Positions 11,958 to 25,116 of a stretch of 64,000 bases of DNA are shown piece by piece. The stretch comes from Chromobotia macracanthus (lineage: Eukaryota > Chordata > Actinopteri > Cypriniformes > Botiidae). The notes beneath the pieces were generated by a model, which was given only the letters and a program-made list of their open reading frames with translations, ran no database searches and was not told the origin of the DNA. The stretch spans positions 3,462,501 to 3,526,500 of the forward strand of contig JAZGTH010000015.1 in assembly GCA_036877525.1 (NCBI GenBank), read 5' to 3'. Positions within the stretch are counted from its first letter, which is position 1; every line of letters begins with the position of its first letter. Made by a program: the position numbers and the translations under genes.

Positions 11958-12238
11958 ATAGTTGCAATGCATAACTTTTGTCTCTCTACTGCCATCTCTG
12001 TTTGAAACATAAAATTGCAGGTTACTTTTCATTACATATATTGAAGTCAAATGAAGCCAAACTGACATTGCCCGGAAAATTGGCCCTGAGAGCTTAAATA
12101 ATAAATCATTATTATATATTTAACAGTGAATTGGGGTAATGTAAGGGGATCGTTTTGAACACTGATCTGTACTTGCACAATTGCTGATTTTTGTTCATTT
12201 TTAATAAAAACGTTTTGAATGAACTGCAGCTTTAATGT
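11958..12238. mobile_element. Foldback MITE, family 2, copy 2
   Basis: gttgcaatgcataacttttg at the left, followed by the family-2 core (gtctctctactgccatctct). The right end runs into gaactgcagctttaat. Confidence 0.7.
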
Positions 12239-12370
12239 TATAAAATATTTTAAGTTATATAAAGTTACAGTTTACATGATAAAATTATACATTATACAAA
12301 ATTGTGTAATTTTTATTATAAATATAAATACAAAATAATACATTATCATTTATACAAGAAAGAATTTATA

Positions 12371-12650
12371 CACTGTAAAAAAAAACCTTTGCTGCCTTAA
12401 ATTTTTAAGTTTAATCAATTTGGTTGCACAAGTCATTTCAACTTACTCTTTGTAATCTTGACTAGTCTAAACTAGAGTTGCTGTTACTTTTAAGAAATGG
12501 TTGAAGAATTGCTTAACCTATTATTTAAGTTATACTTATTATGTCAGGATTTAAAATTTTATGTCGAAATTACTGATTCAGTTCAGTTTTTTAGTTGATT
12601 TAACTAAAAAATTTAAGGCAGCAAAATATAAGTGACAGCAAAAGTAAAAA
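12371..12650. mobile_element. MITE with CACTGTAAAAA end
   Basis: Starts cactgtaaaaaaaaaccttt. The inner inverted repeat is ttgctgccttaaattttt against aaaaatttaaggcagcaaaa. The TTACAGTG right end is degraded. Confidence 0.6.
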
Positions 12651-13499
12651 TGCTTTCAGCTTTGCAATAATCTTTTAGACGTTTCTTTTGGAAAATATTC
12701 ATTATAACATGCTATAATGTTAAGAACATTGTACCAAACAGCTATTCACTTTGATGGTGTCCATTTTCCTAATGCAGAGCTCCATTGGCAGTGTTATATG
12801 TCAAGCCTGTGGCCTGTGGCCTTTGTTTCTCCAAAGCTCTACTAGCAACAGTATTGCAACAGAACAGTATGAAAACGACTTATACTTTTATTTCAGAGCT
12901 GTCACTCTCAGTTCAACAGTGACCTCTCCAGAATATTACCTCACTGTAAATATAAAATACATCTGCAGGACAATGAGCGCTACGGGTAAGGTAAACGTCT
13001 GTATGAATGTCAATGCATGCATGTACATCACACTGATTTTTATAAAACATCTAGTTGAAAATGCAAGTGGCAAGTTCTTGGAAATGCAACCTGTTTTCAT
13101 GTTGATTTCATACATTTTAATTCAATGACTTTAAAATGCTAAGTAAAGAAATCAAATATCTTCTGTACACCTTGAATACCCGTGAGTGTAAAAGTTTCCA
13201 AATATATTTTCATTTCCAGTTCCTTCACTGCCTATTAAAATAGGTTTTTAAATAATTTCAGCCTTTAAATGACACTTTTTATTACAATATGTGGACATTT
13301 AGAACACTTTTCTTACTTTAAAAAGAACATTAATTCATAAACTGAAAAAGTTCATCATGACAAGAGATCCATTCAAGTGGCATGTGAAAGAACTTCTAAT
13401 AAGATCTGAACAGAAAATACCATCATGTCTTTGTTTTTTACATAAAACAACTTCACTGACTCACTTGCAGTCGTACTATTTTTTACATTCTGTGTTATG

Positions 13500-14495
13500 T
13501 CTGAACAGACAGGTGAGGTTTCAGTCTGTGGTTGAAGTGACAAATCTCGTGTCCTTCCCCATGAATCATTCAGTATTGACAGCGAATGTAAACTCAACTG
13601 TAGCGAACACGCGAGCTGCTGTTTCTGAGCAAATGGCTGCGGTTGAGTCTCTCACATTTAACCTCCATCTGATATGACACGATCTCAATTTAACATGAGT
13701 GAAGTGAGTGGGTGCGGATTGTTTGAAGGGCACTATGGCAGTGCCCGTTTAAAATGTTAACAATGAGAGTGGATGAGGTCGCCTGGAGCTATTATGTGTC
13801 AACTTGAACGCCGGCCGCAAGGGCAAGCTGTCTGTCTCTGGGAGGGTTGGCCAGCCAGCCAGCCAGCGTTGTTGAGATCAATAGTTGAGACATCAGATTA
13901 AATTGAGGTCAGTCTTTGTGCATATGAGGTCTCTCGTTTTTGGCTTACTGTCATGAGTCCAGCTGCTGGAATGACGCTCATGCCCTGCAGCTGTTTCAGG
14001 CAGTGTGCAAAGCTGAAATGGTACAAATGGTGCATATACCGAGGGTGCAAAATCGTATTTATTTAGGTGTCCCGTTTTTCCTGAAACCGAATGCTTTTTA
14101 TATTCCAGATCACCCTTCCCGAAACTGCATCACATCATTAATGTTCACAACTAAAAAACATTTCTCCACCGCAGTCATTGGGACCAAAATTTCCACAGCG
14201 TTTTAACAGAGTCACATGCCCTTGCTCTAGCTGTTATAAATGCTTTAAGAGCGGCTGATGTGGATATATGGCAACCACATCAATATTGATGTGTGAGAAA
14301 GTCTCTCCAAAAATCCAGTTAAGCCGCAGGGCATCAATATTAATGGTGTTGTGCTGCCTTCCAACTGCCCCAGGGCAACTTTCAAACAGTCATTACCAAA
14401 GTGCAAGAGTTTCAGCATTACCCAACCAAAATAAGGGCATTAATAATCCTGTAATGATTCAGAAATCTCCCTGCTTTAGCAAATTTTATGTTTGA
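13500..14495. other. Low-repeat stretch, possible conserved noncoding DNA
   Basis: Balanced composition, no repeats, several homeodomain-like and GGTCA-like cores (attgaggtcagtc near 13902). A short (CCAG)n run lies near 13852. No exon structure seen. Listed because NR2F genes usually have such elements downstream. Confidence 0.3.
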
Positions 14496-15611
14496 ACTTT
14501 GAAGATTCTTAACTGGGTGAGCGAGCTAAGGTGGAAGGAAAAAGTTTTACATTTTTTCCTGCTTTAGAAAAACGCAACTTGAATGTTGTTTCAATTTTGT
14601 GTGCAGCTTGAATTTTGTGTTGGAGACGAGGGTGAATAAATGAATGTTTCATTTTTGGGTTTTATTGGTTTAACCCTAAAATGATTTCTTTTGAACAGCC
14701 AACATATTTAAAAATCTATATGCAAAACATCATGGTATTGCATACCACGAACATAAATATACATTATAATCGCTAACAATTTAAAATGTTCAATATTTCT
14801 GTTGGTCAGTTTCTGCTTTTTTCTTAAAGAAACATTTGCTGTTTGCCATGAGCTTGATGGTTTATTTCTGTTTTTGTGAGTCAGATACTGAACCCGATGA
14901 CCAGTGACATTCAGTGCACTAGACGTTCGGATGAGTGGACAGAGAGATTAAATGTCCCAGTTTCACAGGCTTTTTTGTAGATGTTTGCAGCCAAATTTCC
15001 CCTGGGGTTCCTCCTTCCTGTTTCATTATGATTTTCATACTCCACATTAATGATATCATACTCTTGCTGTTGCTAACTCCTCTGCTGGAACACAGATATG
15101 ATTACACTGTGGCAGTTTCTGGGTCAGTAAGTTAAATATTTTAGATGGTTTATTTTTAGATATGTCTGTTTCCACTTTGTGTGCTCTCCCCCCGGTTTGC
15201 TTTCCCTCCATCTCAACACTCTCTCTCTCTGTCTTGGCCTTGGGCACCATTTGACCTAAAAAGTCATCATCATAAAGCCTTAAGGCCTGTCAGTGTTACC
15301 CAGAATCTGTGCCATTAGTGGAAGTAAAAAGTCACAAGAGAGCAGTCTAGTAATGTTACCAGCCTTTCATTTTGATACATAGAAGTGTTTATTTACAATG
15401 TGGCATTTCTTTATTTTGACGTTTGACATTGTTTTGACATTATTTTTTACTTTTTTTTTGACATACTGAACGATTCGTGACTTAACACACATATTTCCTG
15501 GCCCACATAGAAACAAATAATTTTCTCCTAATTTCTGCAGAAAGTTTGATATGTTTGTGGTGCAATTTTATTGAAAGATTTTATTGCTTGTGAAATGAGC
15601 TAAAATACTGA
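14496..15611. other. Intergenic DNA, no gene seen
   Basis: Short CT run near 15220-15232. No supported exon. Confidence 0.4.
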
Positions 15612-15921
15612 CCCGGCTAACAATTTAGGTAGTAAGGATGTTTCCATTAGGGAAACAAAAAGTGTTAAAAATGTTACAAATGTTGGAACGTTCGACGCAA
15701 CCAGTTTTTCAGACGTTGCAGTAATGTTATTGCTTGGTTACAAGAACATTAGTCAAACATTTTCATTTTGCAACGTTTTTAAAATTTTCATTAACAACTT
15801 AAGAATAAACTTTTTAATATATGCTATTTAAACGTTAAACAAAGGTTCTACTGACATGACTGCATAAAGGTTTCTTTTAATAACTTTGAGAGAACTTCTG
15901 AAACGTTCCCTGTTAGCTGGG
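15612..15921. mobile_element. Foldback MITE, family 1, copy 5
   Basis: Left end ccggctaacaatttaggtag, right end gaacgttccctgttagctgg, clear inverted ends. Confidence 0.8.
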
Positions 15922-16368
15922 GAGGCAGTAATTCACTGACCTCTGTGTGCCCAGATTTCACGAGAGCCTCCATATTACTAACAAGTTGAGTGGCACATTG
16001 ATTCCTGATGCCAGTGTGAACTCGGCTGAACCAGCATTGATGGATCTCCTACATTAGATCACAGTCATACTCTATTGAGTTGTAGAGTACAGTAAAGGCG
16101 GGCTAATTGTGGCAGAGATGAGATGCCATTGAACTGAACAGAGGAGGGACTGAGCTGGGATGAGACTGACTGAAATAGTGCTGATTTCTTATGGAGTTTG
16201 GGCAAATTTCCTGTCATGTTTTTCCACACTTCACTCTGGCAACTGATCACATTGGCTGCAATCCTCGGAATGTGTGCCAAGCATATGCATGTTATGAGAA
16301 ATTAATGTTTAGGAAATTAATTTATTCAATAGTTTTTTTCAAATACTGTCTTTATTTACTGGCTTCTC

Positions 16369-16610
16369 CGCTAACAGGGAATGTTGTCAGAACATTGGCT
16401 AATGTTCTCAAGGTTTTCTTTTTCTTGCAGTAATGTTAGCAGAATTTTTAGTTAAATGTTAGTTTTAATTTGTTAGTGGATCGTTTTAAAAACAGAAAAA
16501 AATACCTGAATAACGTTCTTATACCCAAATGGTAATACAACGTCTAAAAACTGCATGTTTTGAACATTCCTTTAACATCAAAGAGTCATATTGACAACTT
16601 GGTGGGTTTT
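16369..16610. mobile_element. Foldback MITE, family 1, copy 6 (truncated)
   Basis: Left end ccgctaacagggaatgttgt present. The right end is lost soon after the gacaacttggtg segment. Confidence 0.65.
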
Positions 16611-17589
16611 TTTTGGTCGCTCTGAGCGTTTCGATTCTTCAGTTTCCCTTGTTGCGCTCCACAGAAAATGATATGGGTTATACGTTATATGGGTTTAGAA
16701 TATATATATAACAATGAGTAAAAAGTGCACAGAACTGTGTATTACTATTAAATATAGTATCGTGTCTTTCAAGGTCAAAAATAAAAAAAATCATTAAAAT
16801 ACATCTTAGTCGCTTCAGCCTTTATAACTTAGATACAGAATTGACTTGCAGCATTTTGCACTGTTCCCATCATGCAATTTTATCAGGCCCGTCTGCCTAA
16901 ATTTAAATGTGTAATCATAAATTACACATGCACTGAATTCAACAGTCTGTGTGTTGTTTTGTCTTGTGCCCTAAGCATTTTTCATAGCAGAGATGCGACA
17001 ATTTCAAGCTAATGGCACAGAGGGTCATTGTGTCTCTGCCAGTCCCTCACAGAAGCCCCATCCAACTTCTCACCTGCAGCATTGTGTGCTGTGCGAATCT
17101 CACTGAAGGGTAATTGGGAACTCACATTCTGGGACCAGTTCTGCCTTTGTTTCTGTGCTCAGATGCACTGACCCGGATGTGTGAGGTCGCAGTCATGTTA
17201 ATTGGCGCGGGGTGTTGCAGCTGCATGATTCACAGTGTTTTTCCACAAATCCGTGTGTGTGGAAATTGCTCACCAGAGTGAATAAATCTTTTTTCTGCAG
17301 AACATCAAAATACTATTAGCAACAACAAATACAAAATAATGTACAAGCGTTTGAACTATATAAATAAATAATCACTGATGTTTTTCTGGGCTCTTGCTCA
17401 GTGTCACTGACAAAAAAAATATATAATAAAGAAATATTTTTGACATATATGTTGTTTTTACAAAAACACTGACTGACAGATTTTGGAATAGCCAGGGAGT
17501 CCCTCACCCACAAAACTAGCGTCATTAAATTTGAAATCCCTAACATTTTTATTAAAAATGAAAAAAGTTATAGAACAAGTACAAATCAG
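16611..17589. other. Intergenic; possible conserved noncoding DNA at 16960-17290
   Basis: 16960-17290 is a low-repeat, balanced-composition stretch with gtaattgggaact and gttaattggcgcgg homeodomain-like cores. No exon. Confidence 0.3.
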
Positions 17590-17770
17590 ATCCGTGTTCG
17601 AAATGGTCTCCTTACGTTACAGCGATTCACAATGTTCATTTTACAATAATGATTTATAATTTGAGCTGTCGGGTCCTCAACATTTATAAAGTACGTACAG
17701 TAACCTGCAATGTTATGTTTTAAACTGAGATGGCGATAAAGAGGCAAAAGTTATGGATTGTAGCTTCAAG
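17590..17770. mobile_element. Family-2 MITE fragment
   Basis: Contains gatggcgataaagaggcaaa and agttatggattgtagctt, the family-2 right end read on this strand. Confidence 0.6.
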
Positions 17771-20264
17771 GCATCTACCAGCAGGGGCAATGTGAACCAG
17801 CCAGGCCTTGACCTCTTGTTGTTAAACACAAGCTTTGGGCCGTTCAAGGGTTTTCCCACCTGTCCATCTGTCATTACTTGCAGTGGATGCCCAGTCGGAC
17901 CGGCTCTGCTGTGGACACAGGAATAGACCAGCTGTCTCAGCAGACTCAGACTGGTCCCAGCAACACCTGTTCTGACCTCAGGGACGTTCGAACCCCAGTT
18001 GTTTCTCTATTTGTTTTCTCTGTGGCAAGGTGTCCATGGCTCTGTTTTTTGGGTTTTATGGTTTGTGTGTTTATTCAATAATATAAAAACACCTATAATT
18101 TGGCGTAAGGAAAAGACGCTAATGTTAAAAACTTTGAGAATGGACTGGATTGTGAAAGTGGTCTCTATGACAACAGGTGGTTGGTAGGCAGGGGTGGAAA
18201 ATAAGAGGCCTTGATGACATCAGCTGAAAAGAAATGAATCATTGATGAATCATTAACAAAAGACCAGGATTATGTTGTCGGGTCAATTTTGATTTGCTTC
18301 TTGTTGATTTTAAGGTTTGGCAAATGATCGAGATGGTCAGCATGTTTATTCTCCAACTGAAATCAAACTACAGGCCTTAAAAAGCTTTGACAGTGGCAGA
18401 AATGTTCGGACTTCCCTATGAGGAGCAGCACACCAGCTAAAAATTTTCAGGCGTTTGTCTTTGGCAGAAATGGGGCTAAACTATAAGGATATACTCCTAA
18501 AGCCAGCATTCATATAATGTCCTTTATAATAGTGCTTCTTAAACCTTTAAACCAAGTAAAATACGGGTAAAATAAAACATGTAAGTGTTATGTCTTTAAA
18601 ATATAATATTAAGTTCACCCTAAGCTTTTTGTTTTGGCTCAGTATGTAGGAATAGATGAAAAGTTTACATATGAATGATTACACAGAAATGCTTTCAAGA
18701 GCTTTTGTTATTAATCACTAAAATGAACTTAGTGAAAAAAATTCTGCTTAATTTGAGGCAAAGGGAAAGAAAGCGGTTTGTTATGTTATGTCACATGGCT
18801 GTGCTTTCTTTGTTTAACACACTGTCAGTACTCTAATAGTGCTGCATGTGCTTTCCTATAGGTTCTGGTTCTCCTTTCACCCCTGCTTGACTCCCACAGG
18901 CTCACATTTGCCCACTTCAAGCACAGGGCAGATGTCTAACGGGACCTGCTACCAGGAATTCTGCGTTCACCTCGGAATGTCCAGTTCACGCTGCTAAACA
19001 TCACCGAAGTCCCTCCCTTGTGACACTTGCAACAGAATGCCAAACAGACACAGGAACGGTATGTACGACACTGACCTGTCCATGACCCCTGTACTGCATT
19101 TTGCAATCGCACTGCTGAGCGTATCATGTTGGGAGGGTTATAGAGCTGCTGATAAAGTGTATGTGTGTTTTTATAGCGTTTCAGATTCAAAACATAAATC
19201 CCATAAAATATCTACCTGGATGGCGCTTGTCTTCACAACCTGGCGTTTAGACCATGTGCCAAAACAGATGGCGGTTTGTTGATCTTCAGGGCTGGTGACT
19301 GCCGCTGTACGTACATTTGCGGCTTAGCAGTTGTGAAGGTGTGAGAAAAGTGTGTGATGTGTGTACGCAGGTGTGCGTAGTGTGAGATGTGTGAATTATG
19401 TACTTGTGTGTTGGTCCCAGGGCTGGCTGGCCCTGTTTGTATCTCCCAGGGAGATCTGTAACCGGCGGTCCTCGTGTTAAGGGTTCATACTCAGTTCAGT
19501 TGAAGGTTCAATCAGCGGTCAACGGGCTATTCTGCTACCAGGATACTCTTAGGATTTTCTCTCTCTCTCTCTGAGTCTTTTCTCTCTCTTTCCTGGTACT
19601 GAGCAGTTAGGCAACGCTGACAATGTATTAAAAACTACAGCTGGTTTGGTTTTACTTCCATTATCAGCAACCAGCAACGTTTCTTGTTTCATGTTGCTTA
19701 TGAAAAGGCTGTTTTTTCTGCATAGGTTTTTGCTAAATGTTTTGTATATAGAGAACTCCATCACTGTGGTCATGTTTTATAGCGTGTAACATTTACATAG
19801 TCCATACAGCTAAACAAAGATCGTTTGAAAATACTCGCCGAGCGTCACAGTGCAAGTAGCTATTCAAGTCCAAGATTTCAATTAGAGTCCCTCTGTCTTT
19901 CACAATAATGCAATGACCTATTTTAATGCTTAACATAAATACAATGAGTTGATACATTTAAGCACTTCAGCTGCAAGCTACTATTCTTTCAGACAATGGA
20001 ATGGCCAAATAAAATTCTTGAGGCATTGGAAAACACATTACAAAATCACATTTAACCTCCCTTCAACCTCTGAACTAAAACCAGTCTGCACAAAATGTCT
20101 AGCAATCACAAAGTCCAATTTTACTATAAGAGAACTGTGATGTTTTTGTAATTTCAAGTACTTAAAACCCTTGCAATCAATTGCTAAATATTGTCAAATT
20201 TTGGTCTTATGTTTTTTGATTGGCAATGTAGCTGATCATGTGACTTATTAATCGGTTTTAATTA
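17771..20264. other. Intergenic DNA, no gene seen
   Basis: Short CT microsatellite at 19557-19572. No frame longer than 90 codons and none with a recognisable domain. Confidence 0.45.
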
Positions 20265-20482
20265 CATAGATGTCTCTTGAACCTAAAATTGATCCTACAA
20301 TAAGGTTTCATTTCCTAGAAGAAAAATATACAGCTCATAATAAAAGTCATTATTATAACCTTACTGTTGTGACTCAGGGTAAGGTAAAGGAGACGGTTGT
20401 TAACACTGATCTGTCATGTACTTACTCAGTAACTGATTTTTGAGCATTTTAACGAAGAAAGTTACATACTGGAGCATTAATA
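20265..20482. mobile_element. Family-2 MITE, degraded
   Basis: Retains tcagggtaaggtaaaggaga, aacactgatctgtcatgtac and aagttacatactggagca, which are the internal and right parts of family 2. Confidence 0.55.
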
Positions 20483-20619
20483 AAAGAATAAGTACACCGA
20501 CAGGTGAGCAGCCCCTGCTGTATGAACTGTTTTCATGAAAAATATCCATACCAATGACATTCGAGTCAATATGTGTACTTTGAAAGCGCATTGGTGTTAA
20601 CACCAAGTTAACAGTAATG

Positions 20620-21420
20620 TATTAGAAATGTCTCGTTTGAACTGCTCTTCTTGGCTCTTTGCCTGACTGTCTCGGCGTATTGCTGAATTTTCATTTTGCA
20701 TGAAAGATCGAAGCTCTTCTTTATGGCTTGAGTGCGACCTTTGTCAACCCCGTGAATTAGCTGGAAGCATATCAGCTGCGCCCGTCTTTTTCTCGCCCGT
20801 CCTTTAGCTGAGTAAAGCAAAGCGAGGGTCACCCTTAGGTAACCTTATCTTGTAATTGGGTTCAAGGTTAAGTGACCTGGGAGTGGAGAGGTCCAGGGTT
20901 AAGGTTGAGGTGACGGGAAAGAGGCAACATTTAATCACATATGGGGGAAGAAATCAAGAGGCCGAATTCAACTGTCTGGGTCAGACCTCCGTACCATCTG
21001 ACTGTGGGGGTGTAGGGAAGTTGTCGAGCAACCCATATTCAAGCCGAGGTCCTAAAAGCTTTTAACCTTAGCGCAAATCGATAGGTGCAGCGATGGGGCT
21101 AATATTTATCTTACAGATGGGAGTATTAACTGATGGCTTTGCTAGACCTTCTCTTGGCGGACTGTAGCATCCCAAGCCCCTCTAATTGAAATGTATGCGG
21201 GAAAACGGGCGATGAATGAAAAACAGCCCTGACAGCTTTTCGCTCCACTGACTTCTCTGCATTAGCCGCCCATGAGGAGATGAATGACCAGCAGGGCTTG
21301 GGTTCAGCCAGAGCAACCCACAGACCCATCCACTGCCAAGGGCAAGGAAATTGGCCAGAATAAAAAGCTTGTAAATTACATGACATAAACATCTGCTTTT
21401 TAAGCTCGTACATCCATGCA
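20620..21420. other. Low-repeat stretch, possible enhancer
   Basis: About 800 bases with no repeats and balanced composition. It contains the nuclear-receptor half-site cluster listed next, plus homeodomain-like (ctctaattgaaat) and GATA-like (atttatctta) cores. The small open frames are not protein-like. Confidence 0.35.
20826..20913. promoter_or_regulatory. Cluster of nuclear-receptor half-sites
   Basis: Within 88 bases: GGGTCA (20826), AGGTAA (20837, a 5-base-spaced direct repeat with the first), AGGTTA (20865), TGACCT (20873, inverted), AGGTCC (20889), GGGTTA (20896), AGGTTG (20902), AGGTGA (20908). COUP-TFs bind such half-sites at many spacings, so it could be a target of the nearby nr2f5 product. 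Inference only. Confidence 0.35.
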
Positions 21421-21956
21421 GACCTCTATCTGATATAGTTTATTTATCTGCTCATCTGAAATCTATCTGAAACACTTCTAGACTACTGGCTAGGCAAAAT
21501 AAGCAACAATATAAACATCACAATGATCTTAATGTGATTTAAGATTCAGACAAACAGGTGGTTAAATGAACAAAATTGTCCAGCCATAATTTTTTTACTG
21601 ACCATGAAACTGTATTTTGCGAGATATATTTTTAGACTCTATCACAGTTTTGCATTTGCAGCAAACAGCTTAATTATAAACAATATTAGTCAAACCAGTA
21701 CATATAAGCAAATATGTTGATATATTCTGTTTTGTGAAAACTATGCTTTTTATTTTGCACTGATATTAATTTGATATTACACTTTTTTGTTTGTAATAAA
21801 AAGTATAATTGTATAATTGACCCTGCATCTCATGTTTTTGTTTCACCTAATGCAAGTATGAAACACTATGATACTTATGATGTTAAGCATTGATGCATGA
21901 CAACTCACAGCCCTCTGGGCTCAGTTTAACTTCTGCTGTGGCTCTGATGAATTATA

Positions 21957-24631
21957 TGCTTTGTGGATATATAAATATATGTGTGGGGAGCTCTTCGCTG
22001 TGTGGATATATAAATATATGTGTGAGGAGCTCTTCACTGTGTGGATATATAAATATATGTGTGAGGAGCTCTTCACTGTGTGGATATATAAATATATGTG
22101 TGAGGAGCTCTTCACTGTGTGAATATATAAATATATGTGTGAGGAGCTCTTCACTGTGTGGATATATAAAAATATATGTGTGAAGAGCTCTTCACTGTGT
22201 GAATATATAAATATATGTGTGAGGAGCTCTTCGCTGTGTGGATATATAAAAATATATGTGTGGGGAGCTCTTCGCTGTGTGGATATATAAATATATATGT
22301 GTGAGGAGCTCTTCACTGTGTGGATATATAAATATATGTGTGGGGAGCTCTTCACTGTGTGGATATATAAATATATGTGTGGGGAGCTCTTCACTGTGTG
22401 GATATATAAATATATGTGTGGGGAGCTCTTCGCTGTGTGGATATATAAATATATGTGTGAGGAGCTCTTCACTGTGTGGATATATAAAAATATATGTGTG
22501 GGGAGCTCTTCGCTGTGTGGATATATAAATATATGTGTGAGGAGCTCTTCACTGTGTGGATATATAAATATATGTGTGAGGAGCTCTTCACTGTGTGGAT
22601 ATATAAATATATGTGTGAGGAGCTCTTCGCTGTGTGGATATATAAATATATGTGTGAGGAGCTCTTCACTGTGTGGATATATAAATATATGTGTGGTGAG
22701 CTCTTCACTGTCTGGATATATAAATATATGTGTGAGGAGCTCTTCACTGTCTGGATATATAAATATATGTGTGAGGAGCTCTTCGCTGTGTGGATATATA
22801 AATATATGTGTGAGGAGCTCTTCACTGTGTGAATATATAAATATATGTGTGAGGAGCTCTTCGCTGTGTGGATATATAAATATATGTGTGGGGAGATCTT
22901 CACTGTGTGGATATATAAATATATGTGTGAGGAGCTCTTCACTGTGTGGATATATAAATATATGTGTGGTGAGCTCTTCACTGTGTGGATATATAAATAT
23001 ATGTGTGAGGAGCTCTTCGCTGTGTGGATATATAAATATATGTGTGAGGAGCTCTTCACTGTGTGGATATATAAATATATGTGTGGGGAGCTCTTCACTG
23101 TGTGGATATATAAATATATGTGTGGGGAAATCTTCACTGTGTGGATATATAAATATATGTGTGGGGAGCTCTTCACTGTGTGGATATATAAATATATATG
23201 TGTGAGGAGCTCTTCACTGTGTGGATATATAAATATATGTGTGGGGAGCTCTTCACTGTGTGGATATATAAATATATGTGTGGGGAGATCTTCCCTGTGT
23301 GAATATATAAATATATGTGTGAGGAGCTCTTCACTGTGTGGATATATAAATATATGTGTGAGGAGCTCTTCACTGTGTGGATATATAAATATATGTGTGG
23401 GGAGATCTTCCCTGTGTGAATATATAAATATATGTGTGAGGAGCTCTTCACTGTGTGGATATATAAATATATGTGTGGGGAGACTTCCCTGTGTGAATAT
23501 ATAAATATATGTGTGAGGAGCTCTTCACTGTGTGGATATATAAATATATGTGTGGGGAGATCTTCCCTGTGTGAATATATAAATATATGTGTGAGGAGCT
23601 CTTCACTGTGTGGATATATAAATATATGTGTGGGGAGATCTTCCCTGTGTGAATATATAAATATATGTGTGAGGAGCTCTTTGCTGTGTGAATATATAAA
23701 TATATGTGTGGGGAGCTCTTCGCTGTGTGGATATATAAATATATGTGTGAGGAGCTCTTCACTGTGTGGATATATAAAAATATATGTGTGAGGAGCTCTT
23801 CACTGTGTGGATATATAAATATATGTGTGAGGAGCTCTTCACTGTGTGGATATATAAATATATGTGTGAGGAGCTCTTCACTGTGTGGATATATAAATAT
23901 ATGTGTGGGGAGCTCTTCACTGTGTGAATATATAAATATATGTGTGAGGAGCTCTTCGCTGTGTGGATATATAAATATATGTGTGGGGAGCTCTTCGCTG
24001 TGTGGATATATAAATATATGTGTGAGGAGCTCTTCACTGTGTGGATATATAAATATATATGTGTGAGGAGCTCTTCACCGTGTGGATATATAAATATATG
24101 TGTGGGGAGCTCTTCACTGTGTGAATATATAAATATATGTGTGGTGAGCTCTTCACTGTGTGGATATATAAATATATGTGTGGGGAGCTCTTCACTGTGT
24201 GGATATATAAATATATGTGTGAGGAGCTCTTCACTGTGTGGATATATAAATATATGTGTGGGGAGCTCTTCGCTGTGTGGATATATAAATATATGTGTGA
24301 GGAGCTCTTCACTGTGTGGATATATAAATATATGTGTGGGGAGCTCTTCACTGTGTGGATATATAAATATATGTGTGGGGAGCTCTTCACTGTGTGGATA
24401 TATAAATATATGTGTGGGGAGCTCTTCACTGTGTGGATATATAAATATATGTGTGGTGAGCTCTTCGCTGTGTGGATATATAAATATATGTGTGAGGAGC
24501 TCTTCACTGTGTGAATATATAAATATATGTGTGAGGAGCTCTTCACTGTGTGGATATATAAATATATGTGTGAGGAGCTCTTCACTGTGTGGATATATAA
24601 ATGTGTGGAGAGATCTTCACTGTTGCAAGGC
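21957..24631. repeat. 39-bp satellite array, about 68 copies
   Basis: The monomer is a 39-mer: gtgtggatatataaatatat followed by gtgtgaggagctcttcact. Most units differ by a few bases (gagg/gggg/gtgg; ttcact/ttcgct/ttccct; gagctc/agatct). A few are 41 bases (extra aa or at). Because 39 is divisible by 3 and the unit lacks stops in several frames, long spurious ORFs run on both strands (13-residue repeats such as CEELFTVWIYKYM and VRSSSLCGYINIC). The last unit is truncated at 24600-24631. No protein role is supported. Confidence 0.97.
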
Positions 24632-25116
24632 ATGCAAAACTGAAAATGAAAACTTGCTAGCGTAGAGCTTAAAGAAAACACTTATTGATTTTATTGTAAT
24701 TCACACAATCCTAAAGATGGATTCCCTATGCGGCTGTCTTAGTAAGTTAATGCACATCTACAGCTCTTGTTTACTATGAAACAAAATTAGTGACTGTTGT
24801 GTTTAACACACAATTAATTGTACACCCTAATCCCGCAAACATATAAGGTTATTTTAACACTACATTTTTTGTGTAAATGCAATACTTTCATTTATCCTGT
24901 CCTCTGACAATTTGCTTTAACTCTGCTGCGCTCTTTTTCCCCTTCAATTTATTGGCTGCCATCTTTGACCTGAAGGCCTCCATCTTAAACACATTTCAAT
25001 GCAGCCAACAAAATTAATCTGACAGATAAATCACAGTCGTACAAATGCTTGTGGTGAAGACAAGGTCAAAGTCACAGAGGGAATATGAAATTAAAGTAGA
25101 ATCAGTGGAGCAACAT
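24632..25116. other. Intergenic; HNF4/COUP-like site at 25063-25074
   Basis: No gene. aaggtcaaagtcac resembles a direct-repeat nuclear-receptor site; a TGACCT lies at about 24969. Confidence 0.3.

Larger units (their letters stand above)
10931..13499. other. Intergenic DNA, no gene seen
   Basis: AT-rich; two MITEs listed separately occupy the middle. The open frame at 12751-13128 is not protein-like and has no homology I recognise. Confidence 0.45.

Noticed and set aside
12751..13677. Possible coding exons (125 and 106 codons)
   Set aside because: No domain, poor protein-like composition, and no consistent splice sites.
21957..24631. CRISPR-like array
   Set aside because: Units are directly tandem with no unique spacers, and the genome is eukaryotic.
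21890..24681. Long ORFs (up to 302 codons) on both strands
   Set aside because: They are a by-product of the stop-free 39-bp satellite unit; all frames show the same 13-residue repeat and there are no gene signals.
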